DNA from: CAZWDL01 sp964632995
Lineage (GTDB): Bacteria; Bacteroidota; Bacteroidia; Chitinophagales; Saprospiraceae
Length of the DNA stretch: 64,000 bases
Direction of reading: 5' to 3'
Assembly: GCA_964632995.1 (NCBI GenBank)
Contig: CAZWDL010000010.1
Location: forward strand, 1-64,000
The notes under the pieces were generated by a model. It did no database searches. It was given only the letters and a program-made list of their open reading frames with translations, and was not told where the DNA came from. The stretch's first letter is position 1. Each line of letters starts with the position of its first letter. Of the stretch, positions 25,300-34,987 are shown in pieces. A program made the position numbers and the translations under genes.

Positions 25300-27624
25300 T
25301 CACCGCACTGTCACTGAAATCTCTTTTATCTCCTCTCCTATTTTTACTCGCACCATTCCGCCTTTTACTCCATAAACGGTAAAATCCTTCACTTCACCGT
25401 TCTTCCAGCTCAGGTCCACCTCGTAACCTCCCCGGGCGCGCAAGCCGGTAATGCGTCCTTCCGGCCAGACGTCGGGCAGGGCGGGCAGCAGGTGCAGGTA
25501 GCCGGCGTGGGATTGCAGCAGCATCTCCGCGATGCCGGCCGTCGCGCCGAAGTTGCCGTCGATCTGGAAGGGCGGATGGGCGTCGAAGAGGTTGGTCAGC
25601 ATCGATTTGGCGAACAGCAGTTGCAGGTGTTCGGCGGCCATATTGCCGTCCTGCAGGCGGGCCGAGAAATTGATCAGCCAGGCGCGGCTCCAGCCCGTGC
25701 CGGCGCCGCCGTTGTCCAGGCGGTATTGAATCGTCTTCTTGACGGCTTCAAACAATTTCGGTGTTCCTTCCGGCGTAATAGCGTCGCCGGGGTGGAAAGC
25801 GTAGAGGTGCGACATGTGGCGGTGCCCCGGTTCGGGCTCCTCGTAGGGACGGTCCCATTCGAGCAGGCGGCCGTCCGGTCCGATGACGGTTCCGGAGCGC
25901 ACGCGGCTGCGCTTGGCGCGCACCCTGCTCGTAAAGGCATCCTCAATACCGAGCACATCCGCAGCTTCGAGCACATTATCAAACACCTCTTCGATGATCT
26001 GCTGATCCATGGCGCTGCCCAGGCAGGAGGCGGCGGGCTTGCCGTTCGGGGCGATGAAGGAATTTTCAGGTGAAGTGGAAGGCGCCGATACCAGCTTGCC
26101 GTCGCGCGGGTCCTCCATCAGCCAGTCGAGGCAGAATTCGGCGTAGCCGCGCATCAGGGGGTAGGCGCTGTCGCGCAAAAAGGCGGTATCCCGGGTAAAG
26201 CGGTAGTGTCCCCAGAGGTGTTGGGTGAGCCAGCCGCCGGCCATCTGCCAGGCGCCCCAGTAGGCCTGGGCGGCGCGCATCCAGGCCGGCGCCCAGAGGT
26301 CGGAGGCGTGGTGCACCATCCAGCCGTTCATGCCGTACTGCTCGCGGGCGGTCACCTGCCCCCGATCGCTGACGCGCTCGATGAAGTCAAAGAGTGGCTG
26401 GTGACATTCGCTGAGGTTGGTGACCTCGGCCGGCCAGTAATTCATCTGCAGGTTAATGTTGAGATGGTAATCGGCATTCCAGGGCGCTTCGATATGCGGA
26501 TTCCAGATGCCCTGCAGGTTGGCGGGATTGGTGCCGGGGCGGGAGGAGCCGATAAGCAGGTAGCGGCCGTACTGGAAAAGCAGGCGGGCCAGTCCGGGAT
26601 CGGATGTACCTTTGGCTACCTGCGCCAGCCTTTCATCCGTAGGAATATCGTTCCGGCTTGGATCGCCCAGTTGCAGCCGAACCCGGTGAAATAAGGCCTG
26701 GTGGTCAGCGATGTGGCGCTGCAGCAAGTGCTCATAACTTTTACCGCTCAGGGCCAGCAAATTGCGGCGCGCCGCCGAGGGGTAATCGGTTTCGTAAAAG
26801 CTGGTTTGTGCGGCAACCAGCAAAGTCACCGCCCGGACTCCTGAGATACGCAGGCTGTCGCCCTCCGCCTGCACCGTTCCGCCATCATTATGAACTTCGA
26901 GAATACCGTGAAAGCGAACACCGTCCTTCAGCGGACGGTCTTCCAGCCGGTCTCGCGCGCCCGATTGGGTCACTGCTCCCTCCATAACCAACCGCCGATC
27001 CCCTTCCGGATGGACCTCAGCGGTAGGCCAGTCGCCGTCCATCGGGCGGGAGAGACTGACCGAAAAGTCAAGGCCCTCCTCCCCTTCCGTTTCCAGGCGG
27101 ACGACGAGCACATCGTCGGGATGAGAGGCAAATACCGTCTGCCGGACCCTTTGTCCATCGACTTCGTAGCTCGTCGTGGCGACCGCCCGGTCCAGATCCA
27201 GTTCCCGCCGGTAGTCAGTAATATTTCGGCTTTCGCCAAAATTGATAAACAGATCGCCGAGCGTCTGGTGCGAACGCGTAACCGACTGGTGGGAAAAACG
27301 GGCCACGAGCAGGCTGTCGGCTTCCTGATGGCGACCCTCCACCAACAGCTGACGGATCTCCGCCAAATCTTCCGGCGTGCCCCGTACGTCACCCCAGGTG
27401 GGGCCGCCGGGCCAGAGGCTGTCTTCGTTGAGTTGTATGCGCTCGCGATCCGTGCGGCCGAAGGCCATGGCGCCGAGGCGCCCGTTGCCCAGCGGCAGGG
27501 CCTCTTCCCAGACTTCGGCGGGTTGACGGTACCAAAGCTGCAGCGGGGCCGGTTCCTGAGCCAATGCAAATGAGCTGAATAATAAGGAAAACAGGATTAG
27601 CAGAATAGAGGATTTAAAAGTCAT
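25300..27624 (-). CDS. GH95 alpha-L-fucosidase
   Basis: 774-aa secreted inverting glycosidase (signal peptide ending ALAQ, residue 23) that removes alpha-1,2-linked fucose or related L-galactose. The N-terminal beta domain has the family start LPLGNGRLGAMAFG (44-57). The catalytic barrel shows WNADYHLNINLQMNYWPAE with Asn389/Asn391, STSPEN with Glu520 and FQIDGNFG with Asp689, matching the Asn/Asn/Glu/Asp set of characterised GH95 enzymes. Substrate could be fucosylated N-glycans, xyloglucan or algal glycans. Divergent from the CHAT gene, no SusCD nearby. Confidence 0.93.
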   Translation of the reverse strand: MTFKSSILLILFSLLFSSFALAQEPAPLQLWYRQPAEVWEEALPLGNGRLGAMAFGRTDRERIQLNEDSLWPGGPTWGDVRGTPEDLAEIRQLLVEGRHQEADSLLVARFSHQSVTRSHQTLGDLFINFGESRNITDYRRELDLDRAVATTSYEVDGQRVRQTVFASHPDDVLVVRLETEGEEGLDFSVSLSRPMDGDWPTAEVHPEGDRRLVMEGAVTQSGARDRLEDRPLKDGVRFHGILEVHNDGGTVQAEGDSLRISGVRAVTLLVAAQTSFYETDYPSAARRNLLALSGKSYEHLLQRHIADHQALFHRVRLQLGDPSRNDIPTDERLAQVAKGTSDPGLARLLFQYGRYLLIGSSRPGTNPANLQGIWNPHIEAPWNADYHLNINLQMNYWPAEVTNLSECHQPLFDFIERVSDRGQVTAREQYGMNGWMVHHASDLWAPAWMRAAQAYWGAWQMAGGWLTQHLWGHYRFTRDTAFLRDSAYPLMRGYAEFCLDWLMEDPRDGKLVSAPSTSPENSFIAPNGKPAASCLGSAMDQQIIEEVFDNVLEAADVLGIEDAFTSRVRAKRSRVRSGTVIGPDGRLLEWDRPYEEPEPGHRHMSHLYAFHPGDAITPEGTPKLFEAVKKTIQYRLDNGGAGTGWSRAWLINFSARLQDGNMAAEHLQLLFAKSMLTNLFDAHPPFQIDGNFGATAGIAEMLLQSHAGYLHLLPALPDVWPEGRITGLRARGGYEVDLSWKNGEVKDFTVYGVKGGMVRVKIGEEIKEISVTVR

Positions 27625-27823
27625 TGTAGTTCATTTTTCAAAGAGAAAGCAATAGTGACCGCAATTTTCCCTGTACGGTGATAACGAGGTGACATCTGGC
27701 TTTTGAGGAAAGAAAAAGGCAGGTATCATCTCGAGAGACGATCACCTGGACATAAAATTAAATCGATTATACTGTTTTTTGGCTGTTTTACTTATCTTTA
27801 AAAGAACCTTTCAAGACAATCAA

Positions 27824-30190
27824 ATGAAGACCCTCAAGCCCGTCATTTTTCTCACCTTTGCCAACGACAAGGTCGACGATGCGAAATACCTGCGCAATCT
27901 TCCGCTGGAACTGCACAGCATTCGCGAGGCCCTGAAACCGGCCGTCAGCACCGGTTTGTGTGAAGTCGTGGAACGCACCGCGGCGACGATCGGCGACATT
28001 TTCGACGTTTTTCAGGATCCCCGTTATCGCGACCGCATCGCTATCTTCCACTACGGCGGCCACGCCGGCGGGAAGCAGCTGCTGCTCGAAACGCTGGAGG
28101 GCGGCTACGGCTTTTCCAACAGCGAAGGACTGGCGCCCTTCTTTGCCAGGCAGAAAGGACTGCAGCTGGTGTTCTTCAACGGCTGCGCTTCCGGCCCGCA
28201 GGCTCAGGAGATGATCGACGCCGGCATCCCCCTGGTAGTAGGCACGATTACCGAGATCAACGATGAGGTCGCCACCAATCTTTCTACCCGCTTTTACCAT
28301 GGCCTGGCCGGGGGCGACACACTCGAACAAGCCTGGCTCAAGGCCACCGATGAGATAAAGACAAAACACGGTGGCATCAAAGGCGGTGCTTCCCGTGGTA
28401 TACTGCGACGCGACGACGTACGGGAATTTCCCTGGAATCTTATGGTTCGCCCCGGCTCAGAAATCACTAAAAACTGGAACTTGCCCGCTGCCGCCGATGA
28501 TCCCTTTTTCGGAATACCTAAACTTCCGGCCCGGAATCTGCCGGAGGAACCCTTTGTCTTTCTACAGCACTATACGCCCGATCACGCTGAACTATTTTTC
28601 GGCCGCGGCCGCGATACGCGCACCTTGTATAGCCGGATAAATGACGAACACAGCGCGCCGGTCATTCTGTTCTACGGGCAGTCGGGCGCCGGCAAGTCCT
28701 CCCTGCTCCATTCCGGGCTGTTGCCGCGCCTGGAAAACGAAGCCGATCCCGAACATCAAACGGAGGTGCGTTACGCACGCCGCGATCCCGAAGCCGGCCT
28801 GCTGGCTACGCTCGACCAGGCCTTAGGGGATGGCCCTTTTCGCTCTGAGGGGGAAGAAAAATCCGGCGATGGACCTTCCGTTTCAGAACTAAGGGACAAA
28901 ATTTCTTTATTGCAGCACTTGTCGGCCAATGCAGCGGAGCCCGCCGCCGCTCTGTTACAACAAACGATCGAGCACTATCAACGAGCATTGGAGGAAGCAG
29001 AAGCCGCCGTCCGCATCCCTTCCCGCCTCGAACGCTGGCAAAATCTGGAGAAAAAATCCGGGAAGCGACTGCTCCTCATCATCGACCAGGTGGAGGAAGT
29101 ATTTACACGAGGTGGGGATCCCGAAGAATTGAGCAGTTTTTTAACAGCATTAAACGGCATTTTCCGGCAGGTAGATCACCGCCCCCAAGGGAAAATCATC
29201 CTGTCTTTCCGCAAGGAGTTCCATCCCGAGATCGACCAGTTGTGCAAGGAAATCCAGTTGCCACGCGAAGGCATCTTCCTGCGCCATCTCGACCGGGACA
29301 ACATCCGGGAGATTGTGATCGGGCTGCAAAGCAGCGAGCGTTTGCGCCGGAAATACAAAGTCCGGATCGAGCCCGGCCTGGATGTGCTCATCGCCGACGA
29401 CCTGCTGGAAGATAAGGAATCCTCGCTCGCTCCTACCCTCCAGATTCTGCTGACTAAACTATGGAAACAGGCACAGACGCAGGAAGAAGAGGAGCGCATT
29501 TTCCGAAAGGAAGATTATCAATCCCTGAAAAAACAGGGATTGCTGCTCAAAGACTTTTTCGAAGAGCAGATCGCCCAACTAAAAGAAGAACACGAGGAAT
29601 GGGTATCCTCCGGACTGGCGCTGGACCTGTTGTTTCATCACGTCACCATTGCCGGCACATCCGGCGTACAGACGCTAGACCCTCTGCTGGAAAGATATAG
29701 CCACCGCGATGATCTGAAAGCTTTAATCCGTAAGCTTCAGGAACTTTACCTCCTGTCTGCTCCTAAAAAGAACGCAACTGCGCTGGCGCACGACACCCTG
29801 GCGCCGGTTATCAACCAGGCATTCAACAGATCCGCCTACCCCGGGCAGGTAGCAGCCCGCATTTTGTTAAACCGGAAAAGCAGCTTAAAAGACCCCTCCG
29901 TCACCCTGAATGAATACGACCTGCAACAAGTTTTACAAGGAAAAGACGGCATGCGCTCCTGGACAGCTGACGAAATGGAGCTCGTCGAGCGGAGTCGCGC
30001 CAAAAGCCTGGTGGAACAGGCTATGAATCTCATCGAAAAGGATAATAATGCTGCGCTGCAACTGGCTCACCGAGCCTGGGAAATTCAATATACGCCTGAA
30101 ACAGCAAGGGCGCTGGCGGCGGCATTTTACAAATGCTGGGATGAGGAAGGAATGATTATAGAGCATCGTGATGAAGAAGCAACCAGGTAA
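27824..30190 (+). CDS. CHAT protease-STAND ATPase protein
   Basis: 788 aa, cytoplasmic. Residues 1-205 form a CHAT (caspase-like) domain with His80 in FHYGGHAG and Cys121 in FFNGCASG. An nSTAND NTPase follows: GQSGAGKSSLL at 285-295 (Walker A) and LLLIIDQVEE at 414-423 (Walker B), then helical winged regions. It ends near residue 788 where relatives usually enter a WD40 array; here that array is the next gene. The likely logic is ligand-triggered oligomerisation activating proteolysis, as in NLR-like defence or cell-death modules. I prefer ATG 27824 to an upstream TTG at 27779. Confidence 0.88.
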   Translation: MKTLKPVIFLTFANDKVDDAKYLRNLPLELHSIREALKPAVSTGLCEVVERTAATIGDIFDVFQDPRYRDRIAIFHYGGHAGGKQLLLETLEGGYGFSNSEGLAPFFARQKGLQLVFFNGCASGPQAQEMIDAGIPLVVGTITEINDEVATNLSTRFYHGLAGGDTLEQAWLKATDEIKTKHGGIKGGASRGILRRDDVREFPWNLMVRPGSEITKNWNLPAAADDPFFGIPKLPARNLPEEPFVFLQHYTPDHAELFFGRGRDTRTLYSRINDEHSAPVILFYGQSGAGKSSLLHSGLLPRLENEADPEHQTEVRYARRDPEAGLLATLDQALGDGPFRSEGEEKSGDGPSVSELRDKISLLQHLSANAAEPAAALLQQTIEHYQRALEEAEAAVRIPSRLERWQNLEKKSGKRLLLIIDQVEEVFTRGGDPEELSSFLTALNGIFRQVDHRPQGKIILSFRKEFHPEIDQLCKEIQLPREGIFLRHLDRDNIREIVIGLQSSERLRRKYKVRIEPGLDVLIADDLLEDKESSLAPTLQILLTKLWKQAQTQEEEERIFRKEDYQSLKKQGLLLKDFFEEQIAQLKEEHEEWVSSGLALDLLFHHVTIAGTSGVQTLDPLLERYSHRDDLKALIRKLQELYLLSAPKKNATALAHDTLAPVINQAFNRSAYPGQVAARILLNRKSSLKDPSVTLNEYDLQQVLQGKDGMRSWTADEMELVERSRAKSLVEQAMNLIEKDNNAALQLAHRAWEIQYTPETARALAAAFYKCWDEEGMIIEHRDEEATR

Positions 30191-30226
30191 AACGCCTGAT
30201 CATAGTTCATAAACCGACAAAGAAAA

Positions 30227-31747
30227 ATGGGAGTTAAACTCGAAGAACTGAAAGAAGAGGATGTACCGAGATCTCCGGAGCAGATAATGTCCCCCGATCA
30301 GCAGTTGATAGTGACTTTCACTGAATTTAGCGGCGGAAGTTTCGACACTACTGTCCGCGCTAAACTTCAAACGGCCGAAGACAAGCAGTTCATCGCCAGC
30401 CTCGGGAAAGCACAATACGCTGTATTTTCTCCTGATAGCCGCCTGTTGCTTACCTTATCACCGGAGGGAAAGGCAACCTTATTCAATAGTGACGGAGAAT
30501 TGCTAAGGCGTTTCAGGAGTCCTGAGAAAGTGATTCATGCTGAATTCGAAGAAGAGGAAGGGGTGATGCGTTTGAAATTTAATCGAACGATAAGCTGGGC
30601 TATCCGGAACTTCGGTATCAAGGAGTTTGCCGGCCACCAGGCTTCCGTACTGCGGGTAGCCTTCTCCGGCGGCAAGGAGGAACCGCTCCTCCTCACCTCT
30701 ATTCAACGGGAGGTGGTCCGGCTATGGAAAGTGACGGGGCAACTCGTTGCTGAAGTGGCTCATCCGTATGCCAGTAAGCAGTTGAATACCACTTTCGCCC
30801 GTTTTTCGCCCGACGGCCAGTACTTCGCTACCTGGTCGGATTTCACGGCCGAGGATGGATACCCAAAACTTACCCGCCGGGTAAAAGAAGCGTCCGTCCG
30901 GCTGTGGGACCGGCAGGGAAAAATGCTTAAAGAACTTGAATTCTCCAGTGCCATTCTGGAGGTTATCATTTCGCCGGATAGCCGGCACCTGCTGATATTT
31001 CCTACAGACACTGCTCCTGTCTTACTGAGCCGGGATGGCGAACAGCGACACGAATATGCTTCCGGAAGGTATTATTACAGCGCCGCTTTTGTGCCAGGCC
31101 GGCCTCAATTTCTGACGATCGACGAGGTTAAGGCAAGAAGCGATAAAGCTTACAGGGGCGAATTATGGGATTTCGAGGGTAATCTGGTCAAAACATTTCA
31201 GGCGCCGGAAGCCGGTAAAGGGAGCATGGACCGGGCATTTGTCACCAATCCGGTATTCTCCCCGGATGGGATATACTTTTTATCCTACGACCTGGTGACT
31301 CCAAACGCCTCAACCGCCTACCTCTGGCATTTTGAGGAAGGAAAAGTAAAACATAGTTTTGACCATCAATCAAGAATTTTTTCTGTCGTTTTCTCCCCCG
31401 GCGAACGACAACACATATTAACTGCCTCCAGAGACGGCACCGCTAAACTATGGAACCTTGAAGGAAACCGTTTACAAACCCTCGACCATGAGGGCCCTGT
31501 ATACAGCGCCCGCTTCTCCCCCGACGGCCGGCTCATTGTCACCGCTTCCGCCGACGGCACCGCCAGGTTATGGGACCTGGAAGGCAACCTGCTTGCGGAC
31601 TTAAACAGACACGGCGGCGAAGTCTATTCCGCCGTTTTCTCCCCCGACGGCCGGTACATCTGCACCGGCTGCGAGGACGGCAGCGCCCGACTGTGGCCCA
31701 CGCCGTTCGCGATTAAGGATTGGATGGACGGGAAAGATGCGTTGTAA
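30227..31747 (+). CDS. WD40 repeat protein, partner of the CHAT-STAND protein
   Basis: 506 aa, almost wholly WD40-like blades, about nine, each around FSPDGxxxxT...xxLW. The last three (SRDGTAKLWNLEG, SADGTARLWDLEG, CEDGSARLW) are nearly identical; the earlier ones are diverged. No signal peptide, so cytoplasmic. It starts 36 nt after the CHAT-STAND stop in the same frame, but three in-frame stops (TAA, TGA, TAG) lie between, so these are two genes and not one frameshifted gene. It is probably co-translated and supplies the sensor or scaffold propeller that single-chain relatives carry at their C-terminus. Confidence 0.85.
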   Translation: MGVKLEELKEEDVPRSPEQIMSPDQQLIVTFTEFSGGSFDTTVRAKLQTAEDKQFIASLGKAQYAVFSPDSRLLLTLSPEGKATLFNSDGELLRRFRSPEKVIHAEFEEEEGVMRLKFNRTISWAIRNFGIKEFAGHQASVLRVAFSGGKEEPLLLTSIQREVVRLWKVTGQLVAEVAHPYASKQLNTTFARFSPDGQYFATWSDFTAEDGYPKLTRRVKEASVRLWDRQGKMLKELEFSSAILEVIISPDSRHLLIFPTDTAPVLLSRDGEQRHEYASGRYYYSAAFVPGRPQFLTIDEVKARSDKAYRGELWDFEGNLVKTFQAPEAGKGSMDRAFVTNPVFSPDGIYFLSYDLVTPNASTAYLWHFEEGKVKHSFDHQSRIFSVVFSPGERQHILTASRDGTAKLWNLEGNRLQTLDHEGPVYSARFSPDGRLIVTASADGTARLWDLEGNLLADLNRHGGEVYSAVFSPDGRYICTGCEDGSARLWPTPFAIKDWMDGKDAL

Positions 31748-31750
31748 AGG

Positions 31751-31809
31751 GACTTGGAGGAGAGGGGGAGATTGACAAATCCGGACTTTCCCCAAGTCTC
31801 CCCGTCTCC
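31751..31809. terminator. Inverted repeat at the convergent WD40/MFS junction
   Basis: GGAGAGGGGGAGA (31759-31771) pairs with TCTCCCCGTCTCC (31797-31809), 12 of 13 matching. A competing pair, GACTTGG/CCAAGTC, overlaps it. No U-tract. Probably acts as a bidirectional terminator. Confidence 0.5.
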
Positions 31810-31818
31810 ATGTCTCAA

Positions 31819-33090
31819 CTACCCAGCGCCTTTCGCCACAATCGAATCCTCCTCAATGATTCCCTCCTCCGGGGCTTCGCGGTCGACGCGATCGTAGAAA
31901 GTCAGGATGAAGAAGAGCATGACGAGTACGGCGAAGCCGGCAGGGATAAACCAGAAATCTTTCCATTGCTCCAGGGACAGGCTTTTGGCGCCGGCCAGAA
32001 AGGCATTGTATACGTTGCCGGCCACCTGGGCGCCGATCAGCATCCCTACACCGTAGGTCACCAGTACCAGGAAGCCCTGCGCCTGACCGCGAATGGCGGG
32101 CGTCGATTTTTTATCCACATAAATCTGACCGGTGACGAAGAAGAAATCGTAGCAGATACCGTGCAGCAGAATACCTCCAAGGATCATCCAGGTGACCGTT
32201 CCCGGAGCGCCGAGGGCAAAGAGGGCATAGCGCAGCCCCCAGGACAGCATGGCCACGGCGAGCATCCATTTTACACCCAGGCGCTTAAAGAAGAAAGGGA
32301 TCAGCAGCATGAAAGCCACTTCCGACATCTGTCCGAGCGTTTGAGTGCCGGCAATATTTTGAAAACCTGTATCCTGCAGGAAAATCTGGGTGAAGTTGTA
32401 ATAAGCAGCCAGCGGAATACAAATCAACAGCGAGCTTATAATGAAAACGTAGAAAGACCGGCTCCCCAGATGCTTCAGAGCATCTACTCCGGCGATGCTA
32501 CTCAAAGAAACTTCTTCTCCCGCAGCCGGCGGTGGGGTATGAGGAAGGGTAAAGCTGTAAATCCCCAGTGCGAGGCTGGCGATGCCGGTAGTATAGAGCG
32601 GCGCCGCCGTCTGCTCGGGAATCCCTTCAATAAAGCCGCCTAAGAGATAACTGATAAAGAGACCTGCCACAATCCAGCCTATAGTGCCGAACACGCGGAT
32701 CACCGGAAACTGCTTCTCCTGATCTTCGATATTGTGGAAAGCCAGCGAGTTGGACAGGCCGATCGTCGGCATGTAACAGAGGTTATAGGCTAAAAGCAAT
32801 AAAATAAAGAGCGTCGGATTAGCCGATGTCTGCGGGACGATCAGCATAAAAACACCACCCAATAGGTGCATCACCGCCAGTACTTTCTCCGTGGGAAAAT
32901 AACGGTCGGCAATCAGTCCGAGAAAGAAGGGAGCAATGATAGCAGCCAGCGGGTTTACCGTAAAGGGCCAGTGCGTCAGATCCCCCATCCCCTGTTGGGT
33001 CATATACACGGCTACAGTCGTATACCAGGCTCCCCAGACAAAAAACTGAAGAAACATCATGACCGATAGCTGAGCTTGAATCTTATTCAT
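31819..33090 (-). CDS. MFS transporter, NupG/XapB-like nucleoside permease
   Basis: About 424 aa with some twelve membrane helices. FLQFFVWGAWYTT near the start, LTHWPFTVNPLAAIIAPFFLGLIADR and the AIRGQAQGFLVLVTYGVGMLIG segment are typical of the nucleoside:H+ symporter family, inner membrane. In Bacteroidota, members are often found near sugar genes, so a sugar or nucleoside substrate is possible. I start at MNKIQAQL; the longer frame to 33150 has an atypical hydrophilic leader. Confidence 0.88.
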   Translation of the reverse strand: MNKIQAQLSVMMFLQFFVWGAWYTTVAVYMTQQGMGDLTHWPFTVNPLAAIIAPFFLGLIADRYFPTEKVLAVMHLLGGVFMLIVPQTSANPTLFILLLLAYNLCYMPTIGLSNSLAFHNIEDQEKQFPVIRVFGTIGWIVAGLFISYLLGGFIEGIPEQTAAPLYTTGIASLALGIYSFTLPHTPPPAAGEEVSLSSIAGVDALKHLGSRSFYVFIISSLLICIPLAAYYNFTQIFLQDTGFQNIAGTQTLGQMSEVAFMLLIPFFFKRLGVKWMLAVAMLSWGLRYALFALGAPGTVTWMILGGILLHGICYDFFFVTGQIYVDKKSTPAIRGQAQGFLVLVTYGVGMLIGAQVAGNVYNAFLAGAKSLSLEQWKDFWFIPAGFAVLVMLFFILTFYDRVDREAPEEGIIEEDSIVAKGAG

Positions 33091-33192
33091 AACAGGTGGT
33101 TCGATTTTGTGATTTTTAGTACTGTTTTGCTGGCCACCGGAATAGAGCAATATCGTTCTTCAAAGCTCAGAGTATAATGATTCCGGAGACTG

Positions 33193-33365
33193 CGCTTAGT
33201 ACACTGTAAACTAAGTAGCGTCCAGTTTTGGCAGTGCCTTTTGGCGAAATGCTGCGTTGCTCGATCGATCAGGTAGCTACGGCTACCCTCACTCCTCGCG
33301 CCTTGCCTTTCACCAAAATGCCCATCCCAAAACACGAAAGAACTTAATTTACAGTGTACTTAGCG
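33193..33365. repeat. MITE-like palindromic element
   Basis: 173 bp bounded by imperfect 24-bp inverted ends (33193-33216 and 33342-33365, 22 of 24 matching). The inverted homology continues inward through TTTTGG...CCAAAA blocks, and a GGTAGC-TACG-GCTACC hairpin lies in the centre. It encodes no protein and may be a non-autonomous element or a hairpin RNA. Confidence 0.65.
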
Positions 33366-33772
33366 ACGTGCCATCAATAACTGTCGGGTTTTCTAAGAGC
33401 GCTTTTTCCTTTATCCGGCGTTGAATCCCGCTTTTTGAATTAAAAAAGCGGGACTCCCATAGCGCTTTTAAGGTCGGGAATGGGTGACGCTTCGGTCACC
33501 ATCCTGACAGTCTTTGGCTCGTCAGTGACCGTCGCCTTGGCTAAAGAAAAAATCATTTGCCTATTGAAACCCCACACTTATTAATCGCATATCGCTTAAT
33601 TTAATCAAAATTCTGTGTTTGGAAAGTTTTTCCGGCGTATCCTCATTTCCAAAGAGGTATTTCCCAATACAAAACTTGATTCACCGGTAAGTATTCAGGC
33701 AGACGTTAAAAAGGCCAGATACACTTACACGAAGAAGGCCGGGCCCTTTGGAGCAGTCCGCGACAGGGAATA
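33366..33772. other. Intergenic region with two stable hairpins
   Basis: CCCGCTTTTT (33427-33436) pairs perfectly with 33443-33452, and GGTGAC-GCTTCG-GTCACC lies at 33483-33500. AGCGCTTTT words flank the first hairpin on both sides. No convincing gene is present; these may be further repeat debris next to the MITE-like element. Confidence 0.5.
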
Positions 33773-34987
33773 TCACCACACTTTCAAACAGACAGGAGTT
33801 GGAATGCGGAACTGACCATTGTAAGTCAGCGTACCCCGGTCAGCGTTGCGTTCAAAGATGGTGATATTATCCGTGTTTTGATTGGCCACGTAGAGAAAAC
33901 CACCTTCCGGACTAACCAGAAAGTTACGGGGGAATTCGCCCCGGGTAGCTTCATGACCGACCAGGGTCAGTTCTCCGTTCTCCTGATCGATGGCGTAGAT
34001 GACGATACTGTCATGCCCCCGATTGGAACCGTAAAGGAAACGGCCGTCAGGGCTGATATGAATATCTGCACAATAATTTTCACTGCTCTCAAAGTTTTCC
34101 GGCAGGGTGCTTATGCTTTGAAACTCCTCGAGCATTCCAGTGGAAGGATCCCAGGAGTAGGCATTAACCGTAGCATCGAGTTCATTGATCAGATAAGCAA
34201 AGCGATTATTGGGGTGAAAGGTCATGTGCCGTGGACCGGCGCCCGGCTGTACCTTTACACTGGGATACGTAGCGGATACCAGGCGGCCGTCTTCCAGGTC
34301 CATCCAGAATATATGAATGCGATCGGCGCCTTTGTCAGGTATATACACAAAGCGGTTATCCGGCGACAGGCAAACCATGTGGGGATGACTTGACTGCTGC
34401 TGAGGATGGGGGCCGCTTCCCTCGAGTTGCACCTCGAAAACAGAAGGGCGCAGCTTCCCGTCCTCCTGGATAGGCAACATAGCCACCACACCGCCTACAT
34501 AATTGGCGACCAGCGCGTATTGCCCGGTCTGCTCTACCACGATATGACAGGGGGATTGCCCTTTAGTGGTGTGCCGGTTGAGTAAGATCGGCCGCGGCAC
34601 ATTGGGATCGATACGAAAAGCCGTGATCCATCCTTCCGGCGCCAGATCGGCGCCCACCTCATTCACGGCGTACAGGTATTTCCGGTTTGGCGAAATAGCG
34701 ATAAAGGATGGATTGACCACGTCCTTGGTAACCCCTTGCTGCTGAAGCTGACCGGTCGCCGGATCAAGCAGCATCTGATACACCCCCTCGGCTTTTCCTT
34801 TCACATGGGGCTCACTTTTGGTGTAGGTTCCTACAAACATAAGCAACTTAGAAGCTTCTCCTTCGGCCGTTTCTTCTCCAGTAGCCGCTTCGGTTTTGTC
34901 GGCGGAATCACTCCCGCAGGTATTCAATAAAAAAAGAGTGCATAGAATGAAAGAAAGAAATCGCACCGTAAGAAGCGTATTTTTCAT
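33773..34987 (-). CDS. Lactonase family beta-propeller lipoprotein (6-phosphogluconolactonase-like)
   Basis: About 404-aa lipoprotein (lipobox LNTC, after MKNTLLTVRFLSF). Seven-bladed propeller of the YbhE/lactonase family: FVGTYTKSE at the start, PSFIAISPNRKYLYAVNEV, GAGPRHMTFHPNNRFAYLINEL, DIHISPDGRFLYGSNRGHDSI, GEFPRNFLVSPEGGFLYVANQNTDNI. Cytoplasmic relatives hydrolyse 6-phosphogluconolactone; an exported one more likely acts on other lactones or only binds. I use the internal ATG because it yields the signal peptide; the frame extends to 35035. Confidence 0.9.
   Translation of the reverse strand: MKNTLLTVRFLSFILCTLFLLNTCGSDSADKTEAATGEETAEGEASKLLMFVGTYTKSEPHVKGKAEGVYQMLLDPATGQLQQQGVTKDVVNPSFIAISPNRKYLYAVNEVGADLAPEGWITAFRIDPNVPRPILLNRHTTKGQSPCHIVVEQTGQYALVANYVGGVVAMLPIQEDGKLRPSVFEVQLEGSGPHPQQQSSHPHMVCLSPDNRFVYIPDKGADRIHIFWMDLEDGRLVSATYPSVKVQPGAGPRHMTFHPNNRFAYLINELDATVNAYSWDPSTGMLEEFQSISTLPENFESSENYCADIHISPDGRFLYGSNRGHDSIVIYAIDQENGELTLVGHEATRGEFPRNFLVSPEGGFLYVANQNTDNITIFERNADRGTLTYNGQFRIPTPVCLKVW

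Noticed and set aside
30188..30226. Possibility that CHAT-STAND and WD40 genes are one gene broken by a frameshift or sequencing error
   Set aside because: Both are in the same frame but separated by TAA, TGA and TAG in frame, so a single error cannot explain it. A natural ancient split remains the better reading.
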